60,599 bases of DNA from Ruminococcus sp. (GCA_017470535.1 JAFUYP010000011.1:1-60599), one strand, 5' to 3'. Counted from the stretch's first letter, positions 8,314-17,177 are shown. Notes: generated by a model from the sequence alone, not told the origin. Program-made: numbers and translations.

Positions 8314-8638
8314 AATATATCCTCCTTGTTAAAAATATGATAACACATTTTGATATAGCTGTCAAGCATATTGAGCTATATATTATGACGATTTTGATAT
8401 ATGTTCTATTTGCTCACGCAGTTTTTCGTTCATTGTAAGCTGTTACACACCGCAGCAGAGCCTATGTACCTCATGCCGGAAACTGAGGTCCTCCACTCTT
8501 ATGACCAACTACGCTGCAAGCGTTTTGCAATACTCTGCATTCTGCCTGCGCTGTTCAAGCTGTGTGCTTCTCCTTTGGACTGAATAACAAAAAGCTCTGA
8601 GATCTGTTTGCATAAGCATTTCTCCGGGCTTTTTCTTT
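8314..8638. other. Gene-free stretch beside the decayed region
   Basis: The first 30 nt hold the LysR Shine-Dalgarno and leader; an AT-rich block with repeated TTTTGATATA (about 8350-8400) probably contains the LysR promoter and binding site. From 8400 to 8638 I see no gene, tRNA or convincing hairpin; it may be decayed coding sequence. Confidence 0.4.
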
Positions 8639-8983
8639 TCAGCGGTCAGTATTCAGCTGCGCAGGCTCGGACAGCTGAAATACTCCGAGAGCTGCATCGT
8701 TCACATCTACATCGACCTGCGAGAGCCCCCAGCCACGGATAAACCCGTCATCAATAAGTCTGCCCATAGCTTCAGCGACTTTTTCGACCGGCACACCGCC
8801 CATTCTGTGCAGATAATAAATATCCACATAGTCGGTTCTAAGGCAGTCAAGTGAGCCTTCAAGGTGGCGGCGCACTTCATCACTGTATTGCTCGGACGGT
8901 AGCTTTCCGTAGCCGTGAGAAAATGCCATGCACCCCATGCCGACTGCGGAAACCTCTATGTCTTTTAGTTTTCTTGTTTTCAT
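8639..8983 (-). pseudogene. Aldo/keto reductase relic with internal in-frame deletion
   Basis: The first 33 residues (GMGCMAFSHGYGKLPSEQYS) are the start of an aldo/keto reductase. The frame then jumps straight to the HLEGSLDCLRTDYVDIYYLHR helix-strand unit that normally lies about 80 residues later. The missing block would carry the catalytic Asp and Tyr (DTAxxYG) and the active-site Lys. The C terminus after GWGLSQVDVD is unrelated to the family and stops early. A 114-codon frame, start and ribosome-binding region survive, so a small product could be made but not a working enzyme. Confidence 0.75.
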
Positions 8984-8995
8984 TATAAACCCTCC

Positions 8996-9232
8996 TTATC
9001 GCTCGGGCGAATTTACAGCTATCCATTCTCCGTCATGCTTTTCGTAATAATGCGTGCCTTTCATGCGGTATGTTCCTTTTGCGCCATAGGCGTTGGCGTT
9101 CAGCACCGAGGTATAAGTCACACTTGCGGTATCACCGCTTTCATTTGTTGTCGGCACATTTGATGATGAATAACCGTCTTGTGCCGTGCAGCCGGTCAGC
9201 AGCAGGAGTATTACAAGCAACAGCGCTCTCAT
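8996..9232 (-). CDS. Small predicted lipoprotein, perhaps a remnant
   Basis: 78 residues with a clear lipoprotein signal (LLLVILLLLTGC, lipobox Cys near residue 15). After a Ser/Thr/Asn linker comes a short segment, AYGAKGTYRMKGTHYYEKHDGEW. I do not recognise the mature domain. The start ATG (9230-9232) is 1 nt from the stop of the SDR relic upstream, so translation is coupled to it. Both flanking genes are internally deleted oxidoreductases, so this too may be what is left of a larger secreted redox or flavodoxin-like lipoprotein. Confidence 0.5.
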   Translation of the reverse strand: MRALLLVILLLLTGCTAQDGYSSSNVPTTNESGDTASVTYTSVLNANAYGAKGTYRMKGTHYYEKHDGEWIAVNSPER

Positions 9233-9233
9233 T

Positions 9234-9410
9234 TTACCTGCCTAACTGAAACTTCTTGTTTTTGAGCGCTGCTATCGTTCCGCCGTCCACAAGCAGGTTG
9301 GTTCCTGTCAACGTCTTTCCTGCACAAACACGGCGCAAAATTGCTGTTCCCATGCTGCCTGCACCAAGCAGAACAGCGACCTTTTTGTTATCGTTCCTGT
9401 CAAATACCAT
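9234..9410 (-). pseudogene. Short-chain dehydrogenase relic (both ends fused, middle lost)
   Basis: This 58-codon frame joins the N-terminal nucleotide-binding piece of an SDR (KKVAVLLGAGSMGTAILRRV) directly to the C-terminal piece (AGKTLTGTNLLVDGGTIAA). About 200 residues, including the catalytic Ser-Tyr-Lys, are absent, yet the reading frame, the ATG 9410, a GGAGAT site and a TAA stop are kept. It is coupled to the lipoprotein gene. This parallels the aldo/keto reductase relic downstream. Confidence 0.7.
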
Positions 9411-9527
9411 AGCTATATTATCTCCTCAAAAAAGTTTTTCTTTACATTTTCATTATATCATGGCATAATGAAATAGTCTAATAGAAAAAACCAATAACCG
9501 ATAGAAAGATTAAATTAAGGTGATACC

Positions 9528-9668
9528 ATGACTACAAAGCAATTGACCTATGCCGCCGAGCTTGCAAGGACGCAGAATTTCAACCGTGCGGCAGAAATTC
9601 TCTTTATCTCCCAGCCGACACTGACCTGTCAGATCAAGCTCTTAGAGTATGTGCAGAACAGGCAATGA
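9528..9668 (+). pseudogene. LysR regulator relic, helix-turn-helix only
   Basis: 46 codons from ATG 9528 (AAGGTGAT upstream): LTYAAELARTQNFNRAAEIL then FISQPTLTCQIKLLE, a LysR winged-helix N terminus cut off after the recognition helix. It is divergent from the SDR relic, the usual layout of a LysR gene and its target cluster. Sequence past about 9645 belongs to a radical SAM gene on the other strand. Confidence 0.75.
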
Positions 9669-9751
9669 TTGTGTGAACAGCCCTCTGTTGTCTGTAAATA
9701 TCCGTCAGCCGTTTCGTAGGACGGACGGTTGATGCAGCTTGCAAAATTCAT
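9629..9751 (-). pseudogene. Radical SAM protein relic, N terminus only
   Basis: From ATG 9751 (GAGGT upstream) the frame begins like the intact radical SAM protein next door and reaches TTEGCSHNHCLFCTY, the C-x4-C-x2-C cluster loop, then runs into the reversed LysR relic and stops at 9629. It looks like a paralogue of the 9851-10732 gene that was cut by the same deletion that truncated lysR. Confidence 0.7.
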
Positions 9752-9850
9752 AGTATTACCTCATTTCTTATATTTCATATTTCTCTGACTATCGAATTGA
9801 TGTGCTTTGTTTTTGAGCTGCAAGCGTGGACTTACAGCTCGGTGTTAATA

Positions 9851-10732
9851 TTATAAAGTCCTTTTCCTGCCCCTTATCGCCGCCATAGCATCAAGATCAC
9901 CATGTTCTATCTCGTGTTCAAGTGCTGCGATAATTCTCTCCTTGCGTTTCAGAAAGTCCGGACCTGTCAGGTTCTTGCCCGAAATGGTATGATGTGTGAT
10001 GAACTTGCAGTCACAGGTCAGATTCTCCACAAAGGTTTTAAGCTCAATGAGCATTTCCTTTTCGGAGAGAGGATCAAACTCACCCCTCTGCGCTTCCTCT
10101 AAAAGCGGAGTACCCGGAAACAGTGTCAGACCGCCCGTGCCGACCAGCATCGGCTTGCACTGACTGAATATCTTTGCGGAGTTGACAGCATGGTCATGGC
10201 TATGCGCTCTGCCTGCCACACCATTGAGAAACGTCATCCAGTAGTCGATGCCGGCATCTTCGAGCTTGTGGCATTGCTCCAATATATCTTCGGAGGTGTA
10301 GCCCTTGTTTATGCGTTCCAAAGTCCAGTCGTCGCCGCTTTCGATACCGAGGGAGATCTCACGGAGTCCCATTTCTTTCAGGCTTTTAAGCTGTTCCACG
10401 GTCTTGTTGCGAATGTCGGTAACTCTGGTCGCCGCATAGATGTACTCTATTTTCGGAAGATATCTTTTTATCATTTCAAGTATCGGTGCGAGCTTGTCAT
10501 AAGTAAGTGCAAGCGGATTGGCACTTAATAGCTGTATCGTTCTTGCGTCGGGAGCAATACCTGCTATCTCCTGCAAGTCCTGCTCTATCCACTCCATTGG
10601 CTGGAGCTTGAACGGCACATCACGGTACATGGTGCAGAATTTGCATTTGTTGTGGGTGCAGCCCTGGGTTATTTGGAGTAGGGGAAATGTCTCCCAATAT
10701 GGGTTGCGGTAAACTGTTCCTGTAAAGTGCAT
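9851..10732 (-). CDS. Radical SAM protein (B12-independent, ITQGC-x-HNKC type)
   Basis: 293 residues. The cluster motif ITQGCTHNKCKFCTMY (about residues 20-35) binds the 4Fe-4S cluster that cleaves S-adenosylmethionine; LREISLGIESGDD is the SAM-binding GxE-like strand. The family is widespread in anaerobes and its substrate is unknown. I start at ATG 10732 with AAAGGAGATG just upstream; an earlier in-frame ATG at 10753 overlaps that site. It is divergent from a TetR-type gene (113 nt between the starts), which is a likely regulator. Confidence 0.88.
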   Translation of the reverse strand: MHFTGTVYRNPYWETFPLLQITQGCTHNKCKFCTMYRDVPFKLQPMEWIEQDLQEIAGIAPDARTIQLLSANPLALTYDKLAPILEMIKRYLPKIEYIYAATRVTDIRNKTVEQLKSLKEMGLREISLGIESGDDWTLERINKGYTSEDILEQCHKLEDAGIDYWMTFLNGVAGRAHSHDHAVNSAKIFSQCKPMLVGTGGLTLFPGTPLLEEAQRGEFDPLSEKEMLIELKTFVENLTCDCKFITHHTISGKNLTGPDFLKRKERIIAALEHEIEHGDLDAMAAIRGRKRTL

Positions 10733-10844
10733 AATATCATCTCCTTTGAACATATCCTACCACAGACTCTTGACAAATTCAATATACAGAATTATAATTA
10801 TGATAGAAAGTCTTACACTTTTTTGATTTTGTAAGAAAAGAGTG

Positions 10845-11372
10845 ATGAAATTGGCAGAACGCACCAAAATTTGGATAGCTGACAAAATGAAAGAGCTTAT
10901 GAAAACCAAGTCTCTTGACAAAATAAGAGTGACCGAGATATGCCGTATCGCCGGGATAGAACGCCCCACATTCTACTATCATTTCAAAGACAAGTATGAT
11001 CTTGTGGCTTGGATATTTCTGAGCGATGCCTACGATACCGATGTTATTTCCGCAGAGTCGGCGGCACAGGGAATGGCGAAAATGCGGCAGGAATTCATCT
11101 TCTACAAGAGAGCTTATGACGATGTTTCGCAGAACGCTTTGTGGCAGTATATGCTTGAATACTTCGTCAAGCGCTATGAGGTCATCGCAAAAGAAAAGCT
11201 GAATACCGATGTTTTGGGTACTCAGCTTAGATACTCTATTAGGTTGTATTGTTACGGGTGCGTCGGCATGACGAAGGAGTGGCTTCTGAACGACAACACC
11301 ACCTCGGCAGAAACTGTTGTGCAGATGATGTTTGAGTCTATGCCGGATAATATGAAGGAGGTCTATTTTTGA
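10845..11372 (+). CDS. TetR/AcrR-family regulator
   Basis: 175 residues. The N-terminal helix-turn-helix (KIRVTEICRIAGIERPTFYYHFKDKYDLV) is typical TetR with the YYHFxxKxxL signature. The C-terminal helical domain resembles the DhaS-like group that lacks an obvious ligand pocket motif. GTG 10842 and ATG 10845 are adjacent; I use the ATG. Divergent from the radical SAM gene. Its last codons run into the decayed membrane-protein gene on the opposite strand. Confidence 0.88.
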   Translation: MKLAERTKIWIADKMKELMKTKSLDKIRVTEICRIAGIERPTFYYHFKDKYDLVAWIFLSDAYDTDVISAESAAQGMAKMRQEFIFYKRAYDDVSQNALWQYMLEYFVKRYEVIAKEKLNTDVLGTQLRYSIRLYCYGCVGMTKEWLLNDNTTSAETVVQMMFESMPDNMKEVYF

Positions 11373-11827
11373 GCATAGCACTTTGGATCTCATTATCACT
11401 TTTGCGGAATGCGATCACATTTTTGATACCGATGATAAAGCAGTAAAATGTATACGCTGCAGAAATGATAACAGCGGCTTTTGAATAGGAGACCACTTCA
11501 TTTTTCCATATCATCTGCACAGACATTCCACCAATGGTCAGATTCAGGAACATCATCATAATACCGCACCTTCGGTATGTACGGTATTCATACAGCTTGC
11601 CGCTGTTCTTATCATTGCTTTTTTGCCTGCGGTAATTCTGTGTCAGCATAAAACGTGCCGCTGCGAAGGCAAAGTAGTAAAATCCTATGGAGATCAGCTA
11701 CGCAGATACGCCGTATCACACTTTTGAAGCCTATTACAGAGATAGTAAGCGCATACGATGACAATAGATAAGCGAACAGGGAGATCGGGTTCATCGGAGA
11801 AAGAAAAGCAATGCGATCTTTCAAGAC
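11338..11827 (-). pseudogene. Decayed multi-pass membrane protein of a Clostridia family
   Basis: Two frames carry pieces of one protein. The upstream piece (SPMNPISLFAYLLSSYALTI) and the downstream piece (IGFYYFAFAAARFMLTQNYR to AAYTFYCFIIGIKNVIAFRK) match, in order, a familiar uncharacterised Clostridia membrane family with YALTI and MYTFYSII segments. They are out of frame with each other and the middle is missing, so there is at least one frameshift or deletion near 11690-11730. The N-terminal part is gone, and the 3' end overlaps the TetR gene. Confidence 0.65.
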
Positions 11828-12151
11828 CTGAAAAGTATTTCGAGCAAGAGTAAAGATGATCTTTATGAAGTGATATTCAGAGTATTCTCGACGCTGAAGG
11901 ATAACAAGGAGATCGTAAAGCTGCTGATCTCGGCACATCTTGAATTTATGTACCTTGACTTCATGAACACCGCACTGGTCAGGAATTTTGAGCGAAACGG
12001 GTATACTGCGTCACGGTATTCGCCGTATTATTTCATGGGGAGCTTGTTCAACGTGTCAATACAGTGGGTGAAAAACGACTGCGAGGAGCCTGTCAGGCAG
12101 ATAACCGATTTTTATTATGACCACTTGTTCAATGTCAAGCTGGTGCCGTGA
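11801..12151 (+). pseudogene. TetR-type regulator relic, C-terminal domain only
   Basis: An open frame without a DNA-binding part: DLKSISSKSKDDLYEVIFRV, then EFMYLDFMNTALVRNFERNGY and SIQWVKNDCEEPVRQITDFYYD, the helical C-terminal domain of a TetR regulator. The N-terminal helix-turn-helix is replaced by the membrane-protein relic on the other strand, with the joint at about 11800-11827. GTG 11870 could start a 93-residue product but has no good ribosome site. Confidence 0.65.
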
Positions 12152-12210
12152 GAATCTTACCGATACAAAAAGCAAAGGCAGCTTAGCATTATTACTCTAC
12201 GGAGCGTGGA

Positions 12211-12239
12211 TTGACTAATACGCACCGGTGGTGTATAAT
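12211..12239 (+). promoter_or_regulatory. Promoter of the XRE-type regulator gene
   Basis: TTGACT (12211-12216), 17 nt, TATAAT (12234-12239). The predicted start site (about 12246) leaves a leader of only about 14 nt, nearly all of it Shine-Dalgarno (GAGGGGTG) before ATG 12260. Confidence 0.85.
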
Positions 12240-12259
12240 GCTTACAGAGGGGTGATAAT

Positions 12260-12844
12260 ATGGATCAGGTAATGACAGGCAAGCTTATCAGAAGGCTCAG
12301 GACAGATATGGGGCTGACGCAAAAGCAGCTTGCCGAAAAGCTGCACGTCAGTGACAAGGCGGTGAGCAAGTGGGAGACAGGCGGCGGCTGTCCTGATGTG
12401 TTGCTGCTGCCTGTGCTGGCTGAGGTGTTCGGGGTGGATATGCAGGTGCTTCTTTCCGGAAGCATAGATAAAAATGAAAAGGAGAAAGGCAATATGAAAA
12501 AGCTGAGATTCTATGTCTGTGAAAGCTGCGCAAATATCATCACATCATCGTCAGATGCACAGGTGAGCTGCTGCGGAAAAAAGCTCACAGCACTTGATAT
12601 TAAAAAAGCAGATGATAATGAAAAGCTCAGTGTCAAAGACACAGGCGGTGAGCTTTATGTTTCGTCTGACCATGAAATGACAAAGGAACATCATATCTCG
12701 TTTGTGGCGTATCAGTCTGATAACTGTATTCAGATGTTCAAGCAGTATCCTGAATGGAATATAAGCATAAATATGCCGCTTTACAGATACGGCAGGCTTG
12801 TGTGGTACTGCAATAAATGCGGTCTTTTGTATCAGGATCTGTAA
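12260..12844 (+). CDS. XRE-family regulator with C-terminal Cys-rich (desulfoferrodoxin-like) domain
   Basis: Residues 1-65 are a Cro/C1 helix-turn-helix (LTQKQLAEKLHVSDKAVSKWE). After a linker, residues 78-194 have a metal-site pattern: YVCESCANIITSS and CCGKK, with a later WYCNKCGLLYQ pair; together these look like a rubredoxin/desulfoferrodoxin-like zinc or iron knuckle plus a C-terminal Cys pair. Such fusions occur in Clostridia and may sense redox or metal state; that is inference. ATG 12260 with GAGGGGTG. A strong bidirectional terminator follows. Confidence 0.82.
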   Translation: MDQVMTGKLIRRLRTDMGLTQKQLAEKLHVSDKAVSKWETGGGCPDVLLLPVLAEVFGVDMQVLLSGSIDKNEKEKGNMKKLRFYVCESCANIITSSSDAQVSCCGKKLTALDIKKADDNEKLSVKDTGGELYVSSDHEMTKEHHISFVAYQSDNCIQMFKQYPEWNISINMPLYRYGRLVWYCNKCGLLYQDL

Positions 12845-12890
12845 AACAGGGCAAGGAGAATGCTCTCCTTGCCCTGTTCATTTCATTCAG
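12845..12890. terminator. Strong bidirectional terminator
   Basis: A perfect 15-bp stem (12845-12859 with 12864-12878) around a 4-nt loop, with T-rich tracts on both sides (TTCATTTC on plus, TTTT on minus). It serves the convergent XRE and GNAT genes. Confidence 0.9.
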
Positions 12891-13513
12891 AATATCTGCC
12901 CCGGCAGCTTTTGCTTTTGTTTTTTAGTAAAGCTCTTGTCAAACTCGTTTACATCTTTTTCGTTTACATAGTAACCCGCAGGCGTCTGATATACACCTGT
13001 TATGCCGACAAGATAGCCGGGTATAAGCTCTTTGCACAGAAAGAACGACTGATCTTCGTCCGCCGGTATATCGTGGTATCTGATGCCGAAGCTCTTTGCA
13101 TAGTCAAAACCGCTCTTGCCGTAAAAGGCTATATTACCCTCGAACAGCACTGCACCAAAGCCCATTGCCGCCGCTTTCTCGATAGAATAGTCAAGCAGCT
13201 TTTTGCCAAAGCCCTTGCGTTTAAGATCATTTGCTATACATATAGGACCCATTGTCAGAACAGGTATCACACTGCCGTCATCGGCGTTTATGATAGTTTT
13301 CATAAAGCAGTTCTGCCCGATGAGCCTGCCGTCAAGCAGCATGACAAGGTCAAGCTCTCTTATAAATGCAGGGTCATCTCTTAGTCTGTGCATGACAAGA
13401 TGTTCATAACACCCGGGTCTGTAAACGTTCCAGAATGAATCTCTGATAAGTTCTTCTACTGCCCTGTGGTCTTCTTTTTTCTCCAAACGAAATGTATAGT
13501 CATTTTTGTTCAT
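12887..13513 (-). CDS. GNAT-family N-acetyltransferase
   Basis: 208 residues. The acetyl-CoA-binding loop region is visible as ANDLKRKGFGKKLLDYSIEKA (about residues 105-125, the R/QxxGxG/A motif), preceded by the MGPICI strand. This arrangement with a C-terminal extension (GYLVGITGVYQTPAGYYV) is common in uncharacterised GNAT enzymes of gut Firmicutes. The acceptor is unknown. AGGAGGT precedes ATG 13513. The leader contains a perfect GAGGTCTG / CAGACCTC inverted repeat (13551-13558 and 13570-13577). Confidence 0.85.
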   Translation of the reverse strand: MNKNDYTFRLEKKEDHRAVEELIRDSFWNVYRPGCYEHLVMHRLRDDPAFIRELDLVMLLDGRLIGQNCFMKTIINADDGSVIPVLTMGPICIANDLKRKGFGKKLLDYSIEKAAAMGFGAVLFEGNIAFYGKSGFDYAKSFGIRYHDIPADEDQSFFLCKELIPGYLVGITGVYQTPAGYYVNEKDVNEFDKSFTKKQKQKLPGQIF

Positions 13514-13699
13514 TGTTTTACCTCCTGAAAGTTGTTGACATCAATACCGGGAGGTCTGAGATGTGTTTGCAGACCTCACGGTCAGGACACTATCTCCGAT
13601 GTGTTTGTTTTCTTCAAAAAGACAACTCCTATAAAATATTCCGAGCATTCGCTCATTTAAATGATAGCACAGTTTAGAGTGTATGTCAATGCTGTTTTA

Positions 13700-15433
13700 T
13701 CACAATCTCCATGAGGCTGCTTCACGTCTGCTCTCAACAAAGCTGTGGTAGATGCCGTCTTTGTTCATCAGCGTGTCATGAGTGCCCTGCTCGGCTATCC
13801 TTCCGCCGTCTATCACAAGTATTTGGTTTGCGTCCCTGACAGTTTTCAGCCTGTGCGCTATCATTATTATCGTCTTTTCCTTTGTCAGAGCGTCGATCGC
13901 ATTCATAAGCTCGGCTTCGTTTTCCGGGTCTACGTTTGCAGTCGCCTCATCAAGCACGATGACAGGTGCGTCCTTCATTATCGCACGGGCGATAGATATG
14001 CGCTGCTTTTCACCGCCTGAAAGCGATGCACCGCCCTCGCCGATAACAGTATCGTATCCGTCAGGCAGCTGCATTATGAAGTCGTGACAGCACGCCGCTT
14101 TTGCAGCGTCTATGACCTTTTCCATTGGTGCGTCGGGCTGCCCGAAGCGTATATTATTGGCGATAGTATCAGCAAAGAGATACACACGCTGGAACACAAA
14201 GCTGTAATTTTTCATAAGTGCGTCCATGCTGTATTCTCTCAGGTCTTTTCCGTCAAGTGTGACCCTACCGTCATCTACATCCCAGAAACGTGAGAGCAGT
14301 GAAGTGAGCGTTGTCTTGCCGCCGCCCGAAGGTCCGACTATCGCAGTTGTCGTGCGTTCGGGTATATCAAGAGATATGCCGTCGATGATCTTTCTCTTTT
14401 CATATGCAAAGCTGATATTCTCAGTCCTGATATTAAAGTGTTCAGGCTTTATATCCTCGCCGCTTATGTCCATTTGCGGCGTCATCAGTATATCATTTGC
14501 CTGACGGACACTTACATCAACAGTCCTTAAAAGTGCAGAGTAGTTACCTGCATTGTCAAGCTGTGCGTAGATAAGATATGAGCTTATTATCATGATTATC
14601 GTTGTGAGAAGATCCATGCTCCCTCCGATGTGCAGAAGCACAGATACAAGCACTACAACAGTTCCCATTGCTTTGAGCCAGAAGCTCTGCATGGTCATAA
14701 ACGGTATGAGTTTCAGCTCCATAGCGGAGTTTGCTTTCTCGTTCTCATCTATTGCAGTATTGAGCTCTCTGCTGCGGCTGCCTGTAAGCCTGAATGTCCT
14801 TACTTCAAAAATGCCCTGAATATATTCTATGACCTTTGCCACGAGTGCCGAGTCTTTTTCGAGCTTTTGTTTTGCCATATCAGCAGAGACCCTCATCATA
14901 CGATTGTTTATCGTAAAGAAAACGACAAGACCTGCAATAAGTATCAGACCTATGCGCCAGTCAAAGAATAATATCATCGCTGTTATTACTGCCGTTGTGA
15001 GAAGCCCCGAGCAGACTATCATAACTACTCTTGTAGCGACGTTTTCAAGGTTCTGCATGGTGTTTGTCGTAACAGACATGATCCTGCCCAGGCTGTTTTC
15101 GTTGTAATAGCCCATAGGCAGGTATCTTAAATGCTCAGCGAGCTGCATACGCTTGTTTGCACAGGTGCTGTAACCGCCCTCTGTCTGTAACATCGTCGCC
15201 TTTGCCTTGAATGCTCCGGATCCGATGATGCTCACAAGCATTATACAAAGACAGGTGATGCAGGTGTTTTTTGTAACATTGTCATCAAGAAGTGCTTTTA
15301 CCATTACTGCTATCGCCGGTATCTTCATTGCTTCAAACATTGCCTGAAACAGGCTCAGAACGATAGACAGATAGAATCTTTTTCTGTCCTCAGGCTTACA
15401 GAAATCAAAAAAGCTTTTAAGTATCTTAAACAT
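13700..15433 (-). CDS. ABC exporter-fold half-transporter, subunit 2
   Basis: 577 residues: an N-terminal membrane domain with six hydrophobic segments (about residues 20-300) and a C-terminal ATPase with Walker A GPSGGGKTT, signature LSGGEKQR and Walker B VIVLDEAT followed by the H-loop (IAHRL). I start at ATG 15433 (GAGGAAG upstream), which overlaps the end of subunit 1 by 8 nt; longer in-frame starts would run back into that gene. With subunit 1 it should form a heterodimer. The operator shared with feo suggests an iron- or siderophore-related role like YbtPQ/IrtAB, which use this exporter fold for import; this is inferred. Confidence 0.88.
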   Translation of the reverse strand: MFKILKSFFDFCKPEDRKRFYLSIVLSLFQAMFEAMKIPAIAVMVKALLDDNVTKNTCITCLCIMLVSIIGSGAFKAKATMLQTEGGYSTCANKRMQLAEHLRYLPMGYYNENSLGRIMSVTTNTMQNLENVATRVVMIVCSGLLTTAVITAMILFFDWRIGLILIAGLVVFFTINNRMMRVSADMAKQKLEKDSALVAKVIEYIQGIFEVRTFRLTGSRSRELNTAIDENEKANSAMELKLIPFMTMQSFWLKAMGTVVVLVSVLLHIGGSMDLLTTIIMIISSYLIYAQLDNAGNYSALLRTVDVSVRQANDILMTPQMDISGEDIKPEHFNIRTENISFAYEKRKIIDGISLDIPERTTTAIVGPSGGGKTTLTSLLSRFWDVDDGRVTLDGKDLREYSMDALMKNYSFVFQRVYLFADTIANNIRFGQPDAPMEKVIDAAKAACCHDFIMQLPDGYDTVIGEGGASLSGGEKQRISIARAIMKDAPVIVLDEATANVDPENEAELMNAIDALTKEKTIIMIAHRLKTVRDANQILVIDGGRIAEQGTHDTLMNKDGIYHSFVESRREAASWRL

Positions 15434-17177
15434 CTTCCTCACCGTCCTTTGCAGAGATGTGCGCTGTCCACATAGAGCTGTAAAGACCGTCCTTTGCAAG
15501 CAGCTCATCATGCGTACCCTCTTCTTCGATATTGCCGTCCCTGATAACATACAGTCTGTCTGCATTTTTAACAGTGGAAAGTCTGTGTGCTATGACTATG
15601 AGCGTTTTGCCTTTGACGAGTTTTGCCACACTTCGCTGGATAACAGCCTCATTCTCGGGGTCTGTGTAAGCTGTTGCTTCGTCAAGGATTATAATATCCG
15701 CATTTTTGAGCATTGCTCTCGCAATGGCGATACGCTGTCTTTCGCCGCCCGACAGATGTCCGCCGGAGGTGCCGACTACCGTGTCATATCCGTTTTCAAG
15801 CCCCATGATAAAATCATGACAGCCGCATTTTTTTGCCGCCTGCTCGACCTGCTCGTCGGTCGCAGACTGGTTCCCAAGGCGGATGTTTTCACGCACCGTC
15901 ATATCAAACAGGTAATTATCCTGCGAAACATATGCGATCCTCTGATTATATTCATCAAGAGGAATATCCTTTATATCGACACCGCCTATGGATATTCTGC
16001 CGCTGTTTGTATCCCAAAGGCTCGCTATAAGCCTTGCGACAGTCGATTTGCCGCTGCCGGAAGGTCCTACGAGTGCGACGAACTCACCGCTTTTTATCGT
16101 CATGGAGATGCCGTGGAGTATCTCCTTGTCGCTGTATGAAAAATGCACATCATCAAGCACGATGTCACCGCCGGAGATGCTCTTTGTCAGCTTGTCAGGG
16201 CGTATCATTTCGGGAGCGTCAAGGATATTTCTTACTTCTGTCACTATCGTGTCCATCTGTGCAATATCATCTGAGTATGACATCACCCTTATCAAAGGCT
16301 CGATCAGCCCTACCGTAAGGATTATGACCGTTATAAAGTCGGCTGTACTTATAGTGTCGTGCATAGCCATTATACCGCCTATCGGCAGCACGGAGAGCAT
16401 TGTCGCAGGCATTATGCACATAGCAAAGGTCATATACACATTGCATTTTCTCATCCAGTCAACAAAGCTCGCCGCACTTTCCTTTGCAGCGGCAGCAAAC
16501 TTTTCGTAGCTTGACTGAGCCTTGCCGAAAACCTTTATGACTTCGATGCCGTTTATGTATTCTGTCGTTACGGCGTTTAGTGCTTTTGTTGCACGGACAG
16601 TTCTGGCGTAGTTTTCTTCGTAGCCAAACATCATAAGAGCATAGCACACTATCCCGAGCGGAACGGTTATTAGCGCTGCGAGCCCCAGCTTCCAGCTGAT
16701 GACAAAGGCATACACAAGTATTATTACCGGCGCACCGATACCTGTCGTAAACTCCGGAAGTATGTGCGCAAGTGTTGTCTCAATGCTGTCTATACGTTCG
16801 ACTATCGTGCTTTTGAGCGCACCGGACGGCTGACTGATAACATCACCGAGCGGCTGCTTTGCGAGCTTGTCGAGAGCTTTTTTTCTTATCACCGCAAGGG
16901 TGTGGAATGTCGCCAGGTGAGAATTTGCCGTACTAAGCGCATGAAACAGCGAATGCCCGAGCCACAATGCCAGGATAACAGTACAGTTTATGATATATGC
17001 GTTTTTATCTGTGCTGCCGGCAAGCAGATCTCTTACTATCCTTGCTATGAAATAATACGGAACGATGCCGCACACCATGCTGAAAGCTGCAAGCACAACG
17101 CTCAGCACAAACTTCCCCTTTCGCTCACCCGACTGACTCAAAAGCCAGCCGAATGAGCCGTTTTTGTCCTTACCCAT
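15426..17177 (-). CDS. ABC exporter-fold half-transporter, subunit 1
   Basis: 583 residues with the same layout as its partner: six membrane segments, Walker A GPSGSGKST, signature LSGGERQR, Walker B IIILDEAT. Both nucleotide sites look intact, unlike heterodimers with one degenerate site. AGGAGG lies before ATG 17177. The upstream region carries the palindrome GGTTAGC-TAAT-GCTAACC (17244-17261) inside its putative promoter. Translationally coupled to subunit 2. No binding protein is encoded nearby, in keeping with an exporter-fold system. Confidence 0.88.
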   Translation of the reverse strand: MGKDKNGSFGWLLSQSGERKGKFVLSVVLAAFSMVCGIVPYYFIARIVRDLLAGSTDKNAYIINCTVILALWLGHSLFHALSTANSHLATFHTLAVIRKKALDKLAKQPLGDVISQPSGALKSTIVERIDSIETTLAHILPEFTTGIGAPVIILVYAFVISWKLGLAALITVPLGIVCYALMMFGYEENYARTVRATKALNAVTTEYINGIEVIKVFGKAQSSYEKFAAAAKESAASFVDWMRKCNVYMTFAMCIMPATMLSVLPIGGIMAMHDTISTADFITVIILTVGLIEPLIRVMSYSDDIAQMDTIVTEVRNILDAPEMIRPDKLTKSISGGDIVLDDVHFSYSDKEILHGISMTIKSGEFVALVGPSGSGKSTVARLIASLWDTNSGRISIGGVDIKDIPLDEYNQRIAYVSQDNYLFDMTVRENIRLGNQSATDEQVEQAAKKCGCHDFIMGLENGYDTVVGTSGGHLSGGERQRIAIARAMLKNADIIILDEATAYTDPENEAVIQRSVAKLVKGKTLIVIAHRLSTVKNADRLYVIRDGNIEEEGTHDELLAKDGLYSSMWTAHISAKDGEEDV

